From positions 1-64,000 of the forward strand of contig CANFKS010000005.1 of NCBI GenBank assembly GCA_947447625.1: a stretch of DNA of 64,000 bases, in the 5' to 3' direction. The notes under the pieces are model-generated. The model was given only the letters and a program-made list of their open reading frames with translations, was not told where the DNA came from and made no database searches. The DNA comes from Rhodospirillales bacterium. Lineage in GTDB: Bacteria > Pseudomonadota > Alphaproteobacteria > Acetobacterales > Acetobacteraceae. The position numbers were made by a program, and so were the translations under genes. Below are positions 52,996 through 62,772 of this stretch, piece by piece. Numbering within the stretch: the stretch's first letter is position 1; each line of letters opens with the position of its first letter.

Positions 52996-54207
52996 ATGCC
53001 CATCAAGGATGCCACCGGCCCCCTCAAAGGCCTTCGAGTTCTCGACCTGACCCGCGTCCTCGCCGGCCCCACCTGCACGCAAATGCTGGGTGACCTCGGC
53101 GCCGAGGTCATCAAGATCGAACGCCCCGGCGCCGGCGACGACACCCGCGGCTTTGCCCCCCCCGCCATGCCCGGCACCGACCAATCCGCCTACTTCATCG
53201 GCGTCAACCGCAACAAACGCTCCGTCACCGTCGATATCGCCGCCCCCGAAGGCCAGAAAATCATCCGCCAACTGCTCGAAGACACCGACATCCTGGTCGA
53301 GAACTTCAAGGTCGGCGCGCTGGCCAAGTATGGCCTCGGCTACGAACAGGTCCATGCCGCCCACCCCGGCATCATCTACTGCTCCATCACCGGCTTCGGC
53401 CAAACCGGCCCCTACGCCCCCCGCCCCGGCTATGACGCCCTCATCCAGGCCATGGGCGGGGTGATGAGCCTCACCGGCGAGATCATGGGCGAGCCGCAGA
53501 AAGTCGGCATCCCCGTCGCCGATGTGTTTGCCGGGCTCTACGGCTGCATCGGCATCCTCGCGGCCCTGCGCCACCGCGAAAAAACCGGGCAAGGCCAACA
53601 AGTCGACATCGGCATGCTCGACACCCATGTCGCCTGGCTCGCCAATCAAGGCATGAACTTTCTCGCCACCGGCGAAAATCCGCCGCGCCTCGGCAACCAG
53701 CATCCCAACATCGTCCCCTACCAGGTCTTCCCCACGGCCGACGGCTATATGGTTCTCTCCATCGGCAACGACCCCACGTTCAAGCGCTTCTGCGAAGCGT
53801 TCGACCTCGCTTATCTGCTCGACGACCCCCGCTTCGCCACCAACTCCGCCCGCGTCGAAAACCGCCAATTCGTGACCGACACCTTGACCCCCACCATGCG
53901 CGCGCGCCCCACCAAGGAGTGGGTGGACCGGCTCGAAGCCCTCAAAATCGGCTGCGGCCCGATCAACACGCTCAAGGACGTGTTCGCCGACCCGCATGTC
54001 ATCGCCCGCGGCATGGTTATCGAAATGGCGCATACCTCCGGCGTCCCCGTGCAGGTCATCGCCAACCCCGTCCGCCTGTCCGAAACCCCGGCCGACTACC
54101 GCACCGCGCCGCCCGTCCTCGGCCAGCACACCGAGGAAATCCTGCGCGATCTGCTGGGCATGAGCGCCACACAGTTCAACAAACTCAAAGCCAAAGGCAT
54201 CGTCTGA
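52996..54207 (+). CDS. CaiB/BaiF family CoA-transferase (formyl-CoA transferase-like)
   Basis: 403 residues: LKGLRVLDLTRVLAGPTCTQMLGDLGAEVIKIERPG, CSITGFGQTGPYAPRPGYDALIQAMGG and the active-site Asp region VDIGMLDTHVAWL. Length fits formyl-, oxalyl- or succinyl-CoA transferases. It follows a paralogue with different length, so the two enzymes may act in one CoA-linked acid pathway. Confidence 0.92.
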   Translation: MPIKDATGPLKGLRVLDLTRVLAGPTCTQMLGDLGAEVIKIERPGAGDDTRGFAPPAMPGTDQSAYFIGVNRNKRSVTVDIAAPEGQKIIRQLLEDTDILVENFKVGALAKYGLGYEQVHAAHPGIIYCSITGFGQTGPYAPRPGYDALIQAMGGVMSLTGEIMGEPQKVGIPVADVFAGLYGCIGILAALRHREKTGQGQQVDIGMLDTHVAWLANQGMNFLATGENPPRLGNQHPNIVPYQVFPTADGYMVLSIGNDPTFKRFCEAFDLAYLLDDPRFATNSARVENRQFVTDTLTPTMRARPTKEWVDRLEALKIGCGPINTLKDVFADPHVIARGMVIEMAHTSGVPVQVIANPVRLSETPADYRTAPPVLGQHTEEILRDLLGMSATQFNKLKAKGIV

Positions 54208-54244
54208 ACCGGCGGGGGTGACCGGCGAGGGTGACCCGCAAGGG

Positions 54245-54694
54245 TTACCCTTCGCGACGCTTCAGAAACGCCGAAAACGCTGCCAGCGTCACATCGCTGA
54301 CATGATGCTCGATCCCCTCAGCATCCTGCTCCGCCGCCTCCCCCGGCACCCCCACCGCCTGCAACAGCGCCACCACCAGCAAATGCCGCGCCTTCACCCG
54401 CGCCGCCAGCGCCTCCCCGGCCGCCGTCAAAAACACCCCCCGATACGGCCGCGAGGTTGCGAGCCCCTCGCGCTTCAAGCGGGCAATGGTCTTGATCGCC
54501 GTGGCGTGCGAGACACCCAGCCGCCGGGCGATATCCGTGGGCCGCGCCTCCCCCCCCGAGGCGATCAAATCCGCGATCAACTCGGCATAATCCTCCAGCA
54601 ACGCGGAGGCCTGCGCCACCCGGGTCTTGCCGAACCGCCGCGCCTGCGTCGGCTCCGCCGGCATCGCCTCATGCGCCTCGCCGGGATCCTTCAC
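54245..54694 (-). CDS. mntR: Manganese-responsive transcriptional regulator MntR
   Basis: 149 residues: winged-helix DtxR-type N domain (ALLEDYAELIADLIASGGEARPTDIARRLGVSHATAIKTIARLKREGLATSRPYRGVFLTAAGE) and a metal-binding dimer region with DAEGIEHHVSD. GTG 54694 is chosen because AGGAGG is 6 bases upstream; ATG starts at 54700 and 54742 are alternatives. Divergent from mntH with an MntR-box-like site between, so it should repress mntH when Mn is plentiful. Confidence 0.9.
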   Translation of the reverse strand: MKDPGEAHEAMPAEPTQARRFGKTRVAQASALLEDYAELIADLIASGGEARPTDIARRLGVSHATAIKTIARLKREGLATSRPYRGVFLTAAGEALAARVKARHLLVVALLQAVGVPGEAAEQDAEGIEHHVSDVTLAAFSAFLKRREG

Positions 54695-54779
54695 CCGCAT
54701 CCTCCTCGAATTCGCGCCACCAAGAGCAAACGGCACCCGCATTGACAAGCGCCAAACGCAAACCACATCATCCCCATCG

Positions 54780-54799
54780 ATTGTAGCCAAGGCTACACT
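54780..54799. promoter_or_regulatory. MntR-box-like operator
   Basis: ATTGTAGCCAAGGCTACACT contains the palindrome GTAGCC-AA-GGCTAC (54783-54796), close to the proteobacterial MntR box (TAGCAAAGGCTA core). It lies between divergent mntR and mntH, just upstream of mntH. Confidence 0.75.
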
Positions 54800-54832
54800 T
54801 TGGAGCCCATGCCGATAAAACAGGATCCCCGG

Positions 54833-56137
<1,305 letters not shown>

Positions 56138-56156
56138 TCGCCTCAAATGATGTGCC

Positions 56157-57086
56157 TCAAATGATGTAATTGAGCGCAAGCCCCGGCACGCCCCCCTCCG
56201 CGACCCAATCCACCGCCACGAGCGCCCCCGGCCCCGACAGCGTCACATACGCCGTCCCCTGGTCAGCGCCGCCAAAGCCGATATTCGTCGTCATGGGATC
56301 GCCCGTCATATACCGGCGCAGCACCTCGCCGCCCGGCGCTATCACCGTGATCGCCCCCGTCACCAGGGTTGCCACACAGATGTTGCCCGCGGCATCCACC
56401 TTCAGACTGTCGAACATCTGATACCCGCCCAGCCCCGCGATAAACCGCCCGCCATGCGCCGCCGGCGCCGCATGCTTGCGCGCCACCCCCGGCGCCTCCA
56501 GATCAAACGCCCAAACCCGCGCTGTGCGCGTCTCCGCCACATAAACCGTGGACCCGTCGGGCGACAGACCGATCCCGTTGGGCGTGATCAACGGATACGC
56601 CAGCTCGACGATCGAACTGCCATCCGCCTTCGCATAATAAACCCCGCCATGATCCATATCCCGCGCCCGGCTCTTGCCGAGATCGGTGAAATAAAACCCC
56701 CCATGCCGATCGAAAACGATGTCATTGGGCCCCCGCAGCCCATGACCGCCGCATGACTCGTAAAGCCGCGTCACCGCCCCCGTTACCGCATCCACCCGCT
56801 CGATCCGGCCCGTCTCATACCCTGCCGGCTGCACCCCCGGCCGCAACTGATCCCCCGCCTTGATCCAGGTGAACCCGCCGTTATTACACACATAAAACGC
56901 CCCATCCGGCCCCACCGCCAACCCATTCGGCCCCCCACCCAAATCCGCCAGCACCCGAACATCGCCCCCCGGCGAAACCACCGTCAGCGTCCCCCGCTCG
57001 ATCTCCACCAAAGCGACCGACCCATCCCGCAACCAAACCGGGCCCTCGGGAAACCGCAACCCCGTCGCCATCATGCGCATCGCCAT
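56157..57086 (-). CDS. SMP-30/gluconolactonase/LRE family protein
   Basis: 309 residues, six-bladed beta-propeller hydrolase: GLRFPEGPVWLRDGSVALVEIERGTL, GGGPNGLAVGPDGAFYVCNNGG, RGPNDIVFDRHGGFYFTDLGKS (the divalent-metal ligand N-D region) and ITPNGIGLSPDGSTVYVAET. Likely opens a lactone. It ends 19 bases after the convergent mntH gene; start codon choice among the MAMRMM Met residues is open. Confidence 0.92.
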   Translation of the reverse strand: MAMRMMATGLRFPEGPVWLRDGSVALVEIERGTLTVVSPGGDVRVLADLGGGPNGLAVGPDGAFYVCNNGGFTWIKAGDQLRPGVQPAGYETGRIERVDAVTGAVTRLYESCGGHGLRGPNDIVFDRHGGFYFTDLGKSRARDMDHGGVYYAKADGSSIVELAYPLITPNGIGLSPDGSTVYVAETRTARVWAFDLEAPGVARKHAAPAAHGGRFIAGLGGYQMFDSLKVDAAGNICVATLVTGAITVIAPGGEVLRRYMTGDPMTTNIGFGGADQGTAYVTLSGPGALVAVDWVAEGGVPGLALNYII

Positions 57087-57142
57087 AGGCCAGCCCTCCC
57101 GTTCGTGTTTCGGGCAGACTAGCCGATTTCAGACAGAAGCGA

Positions 57143-57182
57143 AGGCAGGCGCTTCTTTTTTGAAAAAAAGAAGCGCCTGCCT
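57143..57182. repeat. Perfect 19-bp-stem hairpin in a divergent promoter region
   Basis: AGGCAGGCGCTTCTTTTTT (57143-57161), GA, and its exact complement (57164-57182). It resembles a bidirectional terminator, but both flanking genes start, rather than end, towards it. It may be an intact member of the family whose relics are at 1559 and 5961. Confidence 0.85.
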
Positions 57183-57291
57183 CAAAATCCCGCAGGCTCG
57201 GCGCGGAAACCCTCGCCCGGCGCGAGGCGGCGCGCTAAACATGCCGGCAGGGGGGACCCCGAACTGACTTTGACATCCAATCGAGGCCCTG

Positions 57292-58230
57292 ATGCGTCGT
57301 CTTTTTCTGCTGCTGTTCTCGCTCGCATTGCCGGCCGCGGCCCATGCCGCCGGTGCCGTTCTGGTGATGAATTCGGGCGAGGCCAGCCTCTCCGTCATCG
57401 ACATGAGCACGCGCCAGGAGCTGCGCCGCATCCCCGTTCTGCGCGAGCCGCACCACACCATGCTCACGCCGGACCGCAAGGAATTGCTGGTCGGTGACAC
57501 CGTCGGCAACGAGGTCCTCGTCTTCGACCCCAACAGCTTCGAATTGAAGCGCCGCATCCCCATTGCCGACCCCTATCAGATCGGTTTTTCGCCGGACGCC
57601 AAATACTTCGTGGTCAACGCCCTGGCCCGCGCCCAGGTCGATCTGTATGACCCCGTCACCTTCAAGCTGATCAAGCGCTTCCCCCTGAAATCGATGCCGA
57701 GCCACATGGCTTTCGCCCCCGATTCCTCGGCTGTTTTCATCACCCTGCAAGGCACCGCGAAACTTGCCGCGATCGACCTGAAGGCTTTGACGGTCCGCTG
57801 GATTGCCGACACCGGCCCCGCCCCGGCGGGCGTGCTGTGGAATCGCGGCAAACTGCTGGTGGCCAACATGGGCAGCGACGACGTCTGGGTGCTGGATCCC
57901 GCCACCGGGAAAACCGAGCGCAAATTCCGCACCGGCAAGGGCGCCCACCAGCTCTTCCCCTCGCCTGACGGCAAGCTGATCTACGTCAACAACCGCATCG
58001 AGAGCACCGCCGTCGTGCTGGATTCCACCACCTTGAACCAGATCCGCAGCTACAAGCTCCCGGGGGGGCCGGATGACATCGAGTTCGCACCCGACGGCAA
58101 GGTCTGGTTCACGCTGCGCTTCGTCCATAAAACCGCGGTGCTCGACCCTGCGACCGGCAGCATCGAAACCATCAGCGTCGGCCGCTCGCCGCACGGCATC
58201 TTCCTCAACAGCAAGGCCACCCCAAAGTGA
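57292..58230 (+). CDS. YncE-like beta-propeller secreted protein
   Basis: 312 residues: signal peptide (MRRLFLLLFSLALPAAAHA, about 1-19) and repeated YVTN-type propeller blades (VLVMNSGEASLSVIDMSTRQELRRIPV, LVGDTVGNEVLVFDPNSFELKRRIPI, VANMGSDDVWVLDPATGKTERKF and similar). Such proteins bind ligands or DNA in the periplasm; the function here is unknown. The stop overlaps the next gene by 4 bases (GTGA). Confidence 0.85.
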   Translation: MRRLFLLLFSLALPAAAHAAGAVLVMNSGEASLSVIDMSTRQELRRIPVLREPHHTMLTPDRKELLVGDTVGNEVLVFDPNSFELKRRIPIADPYQIGFSPDAKYFVVNALARAQVDLYDPVTFKLIKRFPLKSMPSHMAFAPDSSAVFITLQGTAKLAAIDLKALTVRWIADTGPAPAGVLWNRGKLLVANMGSDDVWVLDPATGKTERKFRTGKGAHQLFPSPDGKLIYVNNRIESTAVVLDSTTLNQIRSYKLPGGPDDIEFAPDGKVWFTLRFVHKTAVLDPATGSIETISVGRSPHGIFLNSKATPK

Positions 58231-59153
58231 TTGCCGCGTTCGACCAGGCCGCCGGCTGGCTTCAGGAGGCTCTTCTGCTGCCGATGCTCTTCGGCCTCGG
58301 CCTGATGGAGTGGGAGGATGTGTCCTTCGGCTGGGCCCTTTTTGCGGTCTACGGCGCGGCACAGGTGAGTGTCACCTTTGCGATCTGCGTGCCGCTTGAA
58401 CAGTGGCGCCCCGTCGAGCAGTGGGCGAACGGCAGGGCCGTCCTGGTCGATGTCTTCTACACCCTGATCTCGCGCATCGGCATCCTGCCGCTCGTCACCT
58501 TTGTCGCCTTCTACAAGCTGCAAGTGATGCTGAACGGCGCCATTGCCGATCAGGGCTGGGTGCCGCCCACGCTCGAACGCCTGATCCCGGCTTTGCTGGG
58601 CCATCAGGTCGTCACCTTCATCCTCTACATCATCATCCTGGATTTCGCGGATTACTGGAAACACCGGCTGAGCCATGTTTTCGACTGGTGGTATGCGCTG
58701 CACGCCGTGCATCATGCCCAGCGCCAGATGACGTTCTGGTCCGATGACCGCAACCATTTGCTCGACGACATCATCGGCTTCATCTGGCAAACCGCCATCG
58801 CGCTCCTGATCGGCATCCCGCCGATGCAGTTCCCGCTGCTGATTCTCGTGTTGCGCTTCCTTGAAAGCCTGAGCCATGCCAATGCGCGGCTCTCCTTCGG
58901 CTGGCTCGGCGAGCGTCTGCTGGTCTCCCCCCGGTTTCACCGCGCCCATCACGGCCTGACCGCGGCGGGGTATGACAGCCTGAATTACGGCGCCATCCTG
59001 CCCTGGTGGGACATGCTCTTCCGCACCGCCGACTTCAACCGCAGCTTCGTTGCCACCGGAGACCCCACTGCCGAGGAAGCGCTCGCCACCGGCAGCTATA
59101 TCGCGCAGCACAGCGCCAGCCTGCGCCGCATGGTTCGTGAATTGACGCGATAG
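58227..59153 (+). CDS. Sterol desaturase/fatty acid hydroxylase family membrane protein
   Basis: 308 residues, a di-iron membrane oxygenase. Histidine motifs for iron binding: HRLSH and HAVHH (KHRLSHVFDWWYALHAVHHAQRQM) and HRAHHG, with hydrophobic segments between. GTG start overlaps the propeller-protein stop. The substrate (lipid, sterol-like or carotenoid) is unknown. Confidence 0.88.
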   Translation: MIAAFDQAAGWLQEALLLPMLFGLGLMEWEDVSFGWALFAVYGAAQVSVTFAICVPLEQWRPVEQWANGRAVLVDVFYTLISRIGILPLVTFVAFYKLQVMLNGAIADQGWVPPTLERLIPALLGHQVVTFILYIIILDFADYWKHRLSHVFDWWYALHAVHHAQRQMTFWSDDRNHLLDDIIGFIWQTAIALLIGIPPMQFPLLILVLRFLESLSHANARLSFGWLGERLLVSPRFHRAHHGLTAAGYDSLNYGAILPWWDMLFRTADFNRSFVATGDPTAEEALATGSYIAQHSASLRRMVRELTR

Positions 59154-59201
59154 GAGGCAGCAACGACACTGCGGACGGAAACCCACCAAGAGCCCGCCAC
59201 C

Positions 59202-60293
59202 ATGTCCCTGCTCCCCAAATCCGTCATCATCACCGACGACACCATGCGCGAAGGCCTCCAGATCGAGAGCGCCAGCATCCCGGTCGAGGCCAAGCTCCGC
59301 CTGCTCGATGCCCTCGGCGAGACCGGCGCCAGGATCATCTCGATCGGCTCCTTCGCCCATCCGAAATGGACCCCGTCGATGGCCTGTATTGACGAAATCG
59401 CGGAACGCTTCGTCCCCAAACCCGGCGTCACCTACACGGCCGCGGTCTTCAACAAGCGCGGCTTCGACCGGGCCGATGCCTATTATCCCAAGATCGACGT
59501 ACGCAGCCGCGGCAAGCATTTCGGCACCCATGTCGAATTGTGCGACAGCTTCGCCCGGCGCAACTACAACCGCACGCAGGCCCAGCAGATCGCCGCCATG
59601 GACGCCACCATCAGGGCTGCCAAGGCAGAAGGTGCCGAGCGGGCCTCGATCGGGATCGGCAATCCGTTCGGCTCCAACTTCGAAGGCCCCTTCACGCACC
59701 GGCAGCGCATGGACCTGCTGGCGCTGATGGTCGGCAAATGGGAGGCGGTGGGAATCCCGGTCACGCGCGTGTCGTTCCTGGAGGCGATGGGCTGGAACAT
59801 GCCGCATCTGGTGCGCGAGACCATGATGGCGATCAAGGACCGCTGGCCCTCGATCACCGACTTCCACATGCACCTGCACAACCAGCGCGGCGCGTCGCTG
59901 ACCAGCTATTACGAGGCGCTGCACCTCGGCGCCCGCGAATTCGATACCTCGATCGGCGGCATGGGGGGATGCCCCTATTGCGGGAATGGGCGCACGGCGG
60001 GGCATGTGCCGACCGAGGATTTTGTCGATCTGTGTCACGAGATGGGGATCGAGACCGGCTACAACCTGGACAAGCTGATCGAAGCGGTGGCCATCGCCGA
60101 GGAGGTGGTGGGGCACACGTTATGGGGTCATGTGTCGAAATCCGGCCCGCGCCCGCGCGGCGAGCGGCTCTATCCGATCGACATGCCGTTTGTGGAAACG
60201 CTGGAGGAGGCCGCGCATTTCAGGCTTGGTGCCGGGGCCTATGAGGGCCGGATGTCGCCCTGGCGGGACGATGATGCGTTGCTGCGCGGCTAG
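59202..60293 (+). CDS. HMG-CoA lyase-like (HMGL/DRE-TIM) protein
   Basis: 363 residues of the DRE-TIM metallolyase family: ITDDTMREGLQIESASIPVEAKLRLLDALGETGARIISIGSF, ASIGIGNPFGSNFEGP, FHMHLHNQRGASLTSYYEALHLGAREFDTSIGGMGGCPYCGNGRTAGHVPTEDFVDLC. The D-E/R metal site near TDDTMRE and the H-x-H of FHMHLHN are present. Cleaves or forms a C-C bond in an acyl-CoA. Coding-strand composition changes from C-rich to G-rich near 59950, inside the gene. TAG stop supplied by repeat copy 10. Confidence 0.92.
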   Translation: MSLLPKSVIITDDTMREGLQIESASIPVEAKLRLLDALGETGARIISIGSFAHPKWTPSMACIDEIAERFVPKPGVTYTAAVFNKRGFDRADAYYPKIDVRSRGKHFGTHVELCDSFARRNYNRTQAQQIAAMDATIRAAKAEGAERASIGIGNPFGSNFEGPFTHRQRMDLLALMVGKWEAVGIPVTRVSFLEAMGWNMPHLVRETMMAIKDRWPSITDFHMHLHNQRGASLTSYYEALHLGAREFDTSIGGMGGCPYCGNGRTAGHVPTEDFVDLCHEMGIETGYNLDKLIEAVAIAEEVVGHTLWGHVSKSGPRPRGERLYPIDMPFVETLEEAAHFRLGAGAYEGRMSPWRDDDALLRG

Positions 60294-60350
60294 AGCCTGA
60301 TGACGTCGGCGGAATCGCCAAAAAGTCTGAATCAGGCGATCGAACCTTTG
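60290..60350. repeat. Dispersed repeat, module B (copy 10)
   Basis: CTAGAGCCTGATGACG...AAAAAGTCTGAATCAGGCGATCGAAC; module B in the orientation of copy 2, without module A. It separates the HMG-CoA-lyase-like gene from the enoyl-CoA hydratase-like gene. Confidence 0.85.
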
Positions 60351-60360
60351 GAGAGTTGAG

Positions 60361-61140
60361 ATGTCGGGAACCGAGGCGACGCTCTACGAAATCAGCAATG
60401 GGGCGGCATGGATCACGCTGAACCGCCCGGCGGCGCGCAATGCGCTGTCGCCCACGCTGGTGGCGGAGATGGATGCGCATCTGCGGGCCGCCAATGCGGA
60501 CCCGGCGGTGCGCTGCATCGTGATCACCGGGGCCGATCCCGCGTTCTGCGCGGGGGCGGACCTGAAGACGCCGCGCGGGCAGTCGCCGCTCGGGGTGATG
60601 AAGGAGGTGACGTTCCCCGATGTGTTGCAGCACATCATGGACAGCGACAAGCCGGTGATCGCCGCGGTGAACGGATCGGCCTATGCGGGGGGGCTCGGCA
60701 TCATCGGGGCGGCGGATATTGTGATCGCGGCGGAGGATGCGCCGTGTTCGTTCTCCGAGGTCAGGATCGGGGTGATCCCGGCGGTGATCGCGGTGACGTG
60801 TTTGCCGAAGCTTGGGTTGCATCAGGGGATGCGGCTGATGCTGACGGGGGAGCGGTTTACCGGGGCGCAGGCGGTGGGGCTCGGGCTCGTGCATCGCGCG
60901 GTGCCGAAGGGCGAACTCAGGGCGGCGGTGGAGGCGGAGGTCGCGACGATCTGCCTCGGCGGGCCGCTCGCGGTGGTGGCGGCCAAGAAGATGGTGCGCG
61001 CTGTGCCGAAGCTGGCACCGCAGACCGCGTTTGCGGAGATGGCGGCGCTCAGCGGGGGGATGTTCACCGCGCCCGAGGGGCAGGAGGGGATGGCCGCGTT
61101 CCGCGAGAAAAGGCCGCCCTCCTGGGTGAAGGGAGAATAG
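60361..61140 (+). CDS. Enoyl-CoA hydratase/isomerase family protein
   Basis: 259 residues of the crotonase family: oxyanion-hole segments FCAGADLKTP and NGSAYAGGLGIIGAADIVIAAEDA, SFSEVRIGVIPAVIAV with the catalytic-Glu position, and ERFTGAQAVGLGLVHRAV. GGAGAG sits before the ATG. Together with the HMG-CoA-lyase-like gene and the CaiB-type genes it suggests CoA-linked organic acid breakdown. Confidence 0.93.
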   Translation: MSGTEATLYEISNGAAWITLNRPAARNALSPTLVAEMDAHLRAANADPAVRCIVITGADPAFCAGADLKTPRGQSPLGVMKEVTFPDVLQHIMDSDKPVIAAVNGSAYAGGLGIIGAADIVIAAEDAPCSFSEVRIGVIPAVIAVTCLPKLGLHQGMRLMLTGERFTGAQAVGLGLVHRAVPKGELRAAVEAEVATICLGGPLAVVAAKKMVRAVPKLAPQTAFAEMAALSGGMFTAPEGQEGMAAFREKRPPSWVKGE

Positions 61141-61604
61141 GCGGGATGGGGGCGTTTTGCGCGGAGTTTGCCGCGTGGTTCGCCGAAAACCGACCGCCGG
61201 CGCCAGCTTTCCTGGTGCCGGAACCGATCCTGGAGATCGGGACCGGTTCGCAAGGGCATGATTGCGACGACGGCAGTGTTGGAGGCTGAGTGGGACTGGG
61301 ACTGGGATCTCTCGCATAGCGAGGCACGGGCGGTGCTGAAGGCCGCAATACGGGCTCGACGATTCGGCACATCACCGGCGGCGGCCGGCCGATCTGCTGC
61401 TCTGATCTTCGATGGGCGACGAGAAACAGTTGCTCAAAGCAACGGATTTGCATATCTTGCACTTATTCCGATACGTCACACATGCAGTGCGATCCCGCGT
61501 TGATGGCCGGATTTGCCTGTTGGCTCGGCACTCTTGCGTTGGGTTTCTGGCCTACACGATTGATCGATCGATAAAAAATTGATGTCCTTGCTTCAAGCCT
61601 TGCC
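61141..61604. other. Gene-free stretch, 464 bases
   Basis: Between the enoyl-CoA hydratase-like gene and the small protein at 61605 I see no supported gene. It holds a GC-rich hairpin (CCGGCGCCAG-CTTTC-CTGGTGCCGG, 61197-61221, without T tract) that may end the upstream transcript, and a more AT-rich second half (about 61440-61600). A 111-codon frame at 61168-61503 lacks any family features. Confidence 0.5.
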
Positions 61605-61859
61605 GTGGTGATCCATCTCCAACAGCCGGAGTCGACCGTGCCATCCGCCAGCGCCGCGACAGATATGCCGACTGCAACGCCAGAGCCGAGCAACCCGGCG
61701 CCCGAGACTGCGCTGGATCCGCCGTCACGCTTCGAACTCGCGGCCGCGCGCGCCCAGGCACTTTACAGCGCCGAGGCATGGGCGCTGCTCGATCCGGGCA
61801 CGCGCTCGACAGCGATCTACGCCGAATTGCGGCGCATCGACGGCGCATTCAGCCGCTGA
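61605..61859 (+). CDS. Small hypothetical protein
   Basis: 84 residues (GTG start). Low-complexity N terminus; the C-terminal FELAAARAQALYSAEAWALLDPGTRSTAIYAELRRIDGAF has the look of short Acetobacteraceae proteins ending with an AIYxELRRLD-like motif. No function can be stated. Confidence 0.55.
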   Translation: MVIHLQQPESTVPSASAATDMPTATPEPSNPAPETALDPPSRFELAAARAQALYSAEAWALLDPGTRSTAIYAELRRIDGAFSR

Positions 61860-61920
61860 ACACGGCTCCCTTGCGGCCAAAAGACTGGCGCCGGGGCGCC
61901 GCAGCGTTCATCCTAGGGCT

Positions 61921-62445
61921 ATGAACGCGCCGCCTTCCCCCTCTGGCATCCGGACCCGCGAGACCGCCGACGGCACATTGACCTATCTGGTCGCGATGCC
62001 GCCCGAGGCGCTGCCCGCGGTGCGGCCGCGCGATATCGAGGCGGCCTGGTGTCGGGCGCGCGGCGCGGCGCTGGGCGAGCAATGGGGCGACCCGCGGATT
62101 TTCCACTTCCTGCGCGCCGATGGCAGCCGGATCGACCTGGCGCTGACCGATCCGGACGCGGCCTGCTGGGCGTCGGCGGCGGATCGGGTGGCTGGATTGA
62201 CGACGGTCTATGGCCTGTCGCTCTGTCTGCGCCTGCTCGCTTTGGTGGCGCTGCTGGCGCGGGCGGCATGGGCGCGGGCCTATTTCAAACTTGATCGCGA
62301 TGGCGCACGGCTCGATGCGGGGCTGCTCGCCACCGCCGCTGGCGTACCGCTCACCCCCGAGGCCGGTTTCGATCCGGACAGCTTCCACGCCCGGCTCACC
62401 TCGGCCTCACGATTTGGCACCAAACTGCTTGGAAACCCGGCATGA
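61921..62445 (+). CDS. Hypothetical protein
   Basis: 174 residues beginning MNAPPSPSGIRTRETADGTLTYLVAMPPEALPAVRPRDIEAAW; a hydrophobic stretch LCLRLLALVALLARAAWARAYF (about 100-121) could be a membrane segment or buried helix. It overlaps the next gene by 4 bases, supporting it as real. No family is recognised. Confidence 0.65.
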   Translation: MNAPPSPSGIRTRETADGTLTYLVAMPPEALPAVRPRDIEAAWCRARGAALGEQWGDPRIFHFLRADGSRIDLALTDPDAACWASAADRVAGLTTVYGLSLCLRLLALVALLARAAWARAYFKLDRDGARLDAGLLATAAGVPLTPEAGFDPDSFHARLTSASRFGTKLLGNPA

Positions 62446-62753
62446 CCCCCCGCCTCACCCCTACGCTGCTCCTCGCCGGCCTGATCGCCGGGCTCGCCGC
62501 CTGCTCCATGCAGCCGCAGGATCGCGGCACCGCGGCGCAGCAGGCGGCGTGCCGACAGCGCGCCGATGAAGTGTTCGCGCGGCGCAACCCGGGCGACAAG
62601 TACCGCACCGACCAATACGTCACCAGCCAGCGCGACGCCCCGTTCGGCGGCTCCGTGCAGGCCGATCCGACCGCGGACCTGCAGGCCCGCTACTCCCGCG
62701 ATCTGATCCTGGGCGATTGTCTCAAGCGCGCCAACGCCAAACCCGCGACCTGA
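62442..62753 (+). CDS. Small putative lipoprotein
   Basis: 103 residues; signal peptide TPTLLLAGLIAGLAAC with lipobox LAAC (Cys about 21), then a hydrophilic domain (QQAACRQRADEVFARRNPGDKYRTDQYVTSQRDAPFGGS). Start ATG overlaps the previous stop (ATGA). Two further Cys may pair. Function unknown. Confidence 0.7.
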   Translation: MTPRLTPTLLLAGLIAGLAACSMQPQDRGTAAQQAACRQRADEVFARRNPGDKYRTDQYVTSQRDAPFGGSVQADPTADLQARYSRDLILGDCLKRANAKPAT

Positions 62754-62772
62754 TGGACCGGCCGGCCTGACG

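Noticed and set aside
61168-61503. 111-codon plus-strand frame
   Set aside because: No ribosome site, no family resemblance, and it begins inside the hairpin region after the hydratase-like gene.
61509-61540. GGCACTCTTGC as a third sigma-54 promoter
   Set aside because: The GG-to-GC distance is too short for the -24/-12 spacing.
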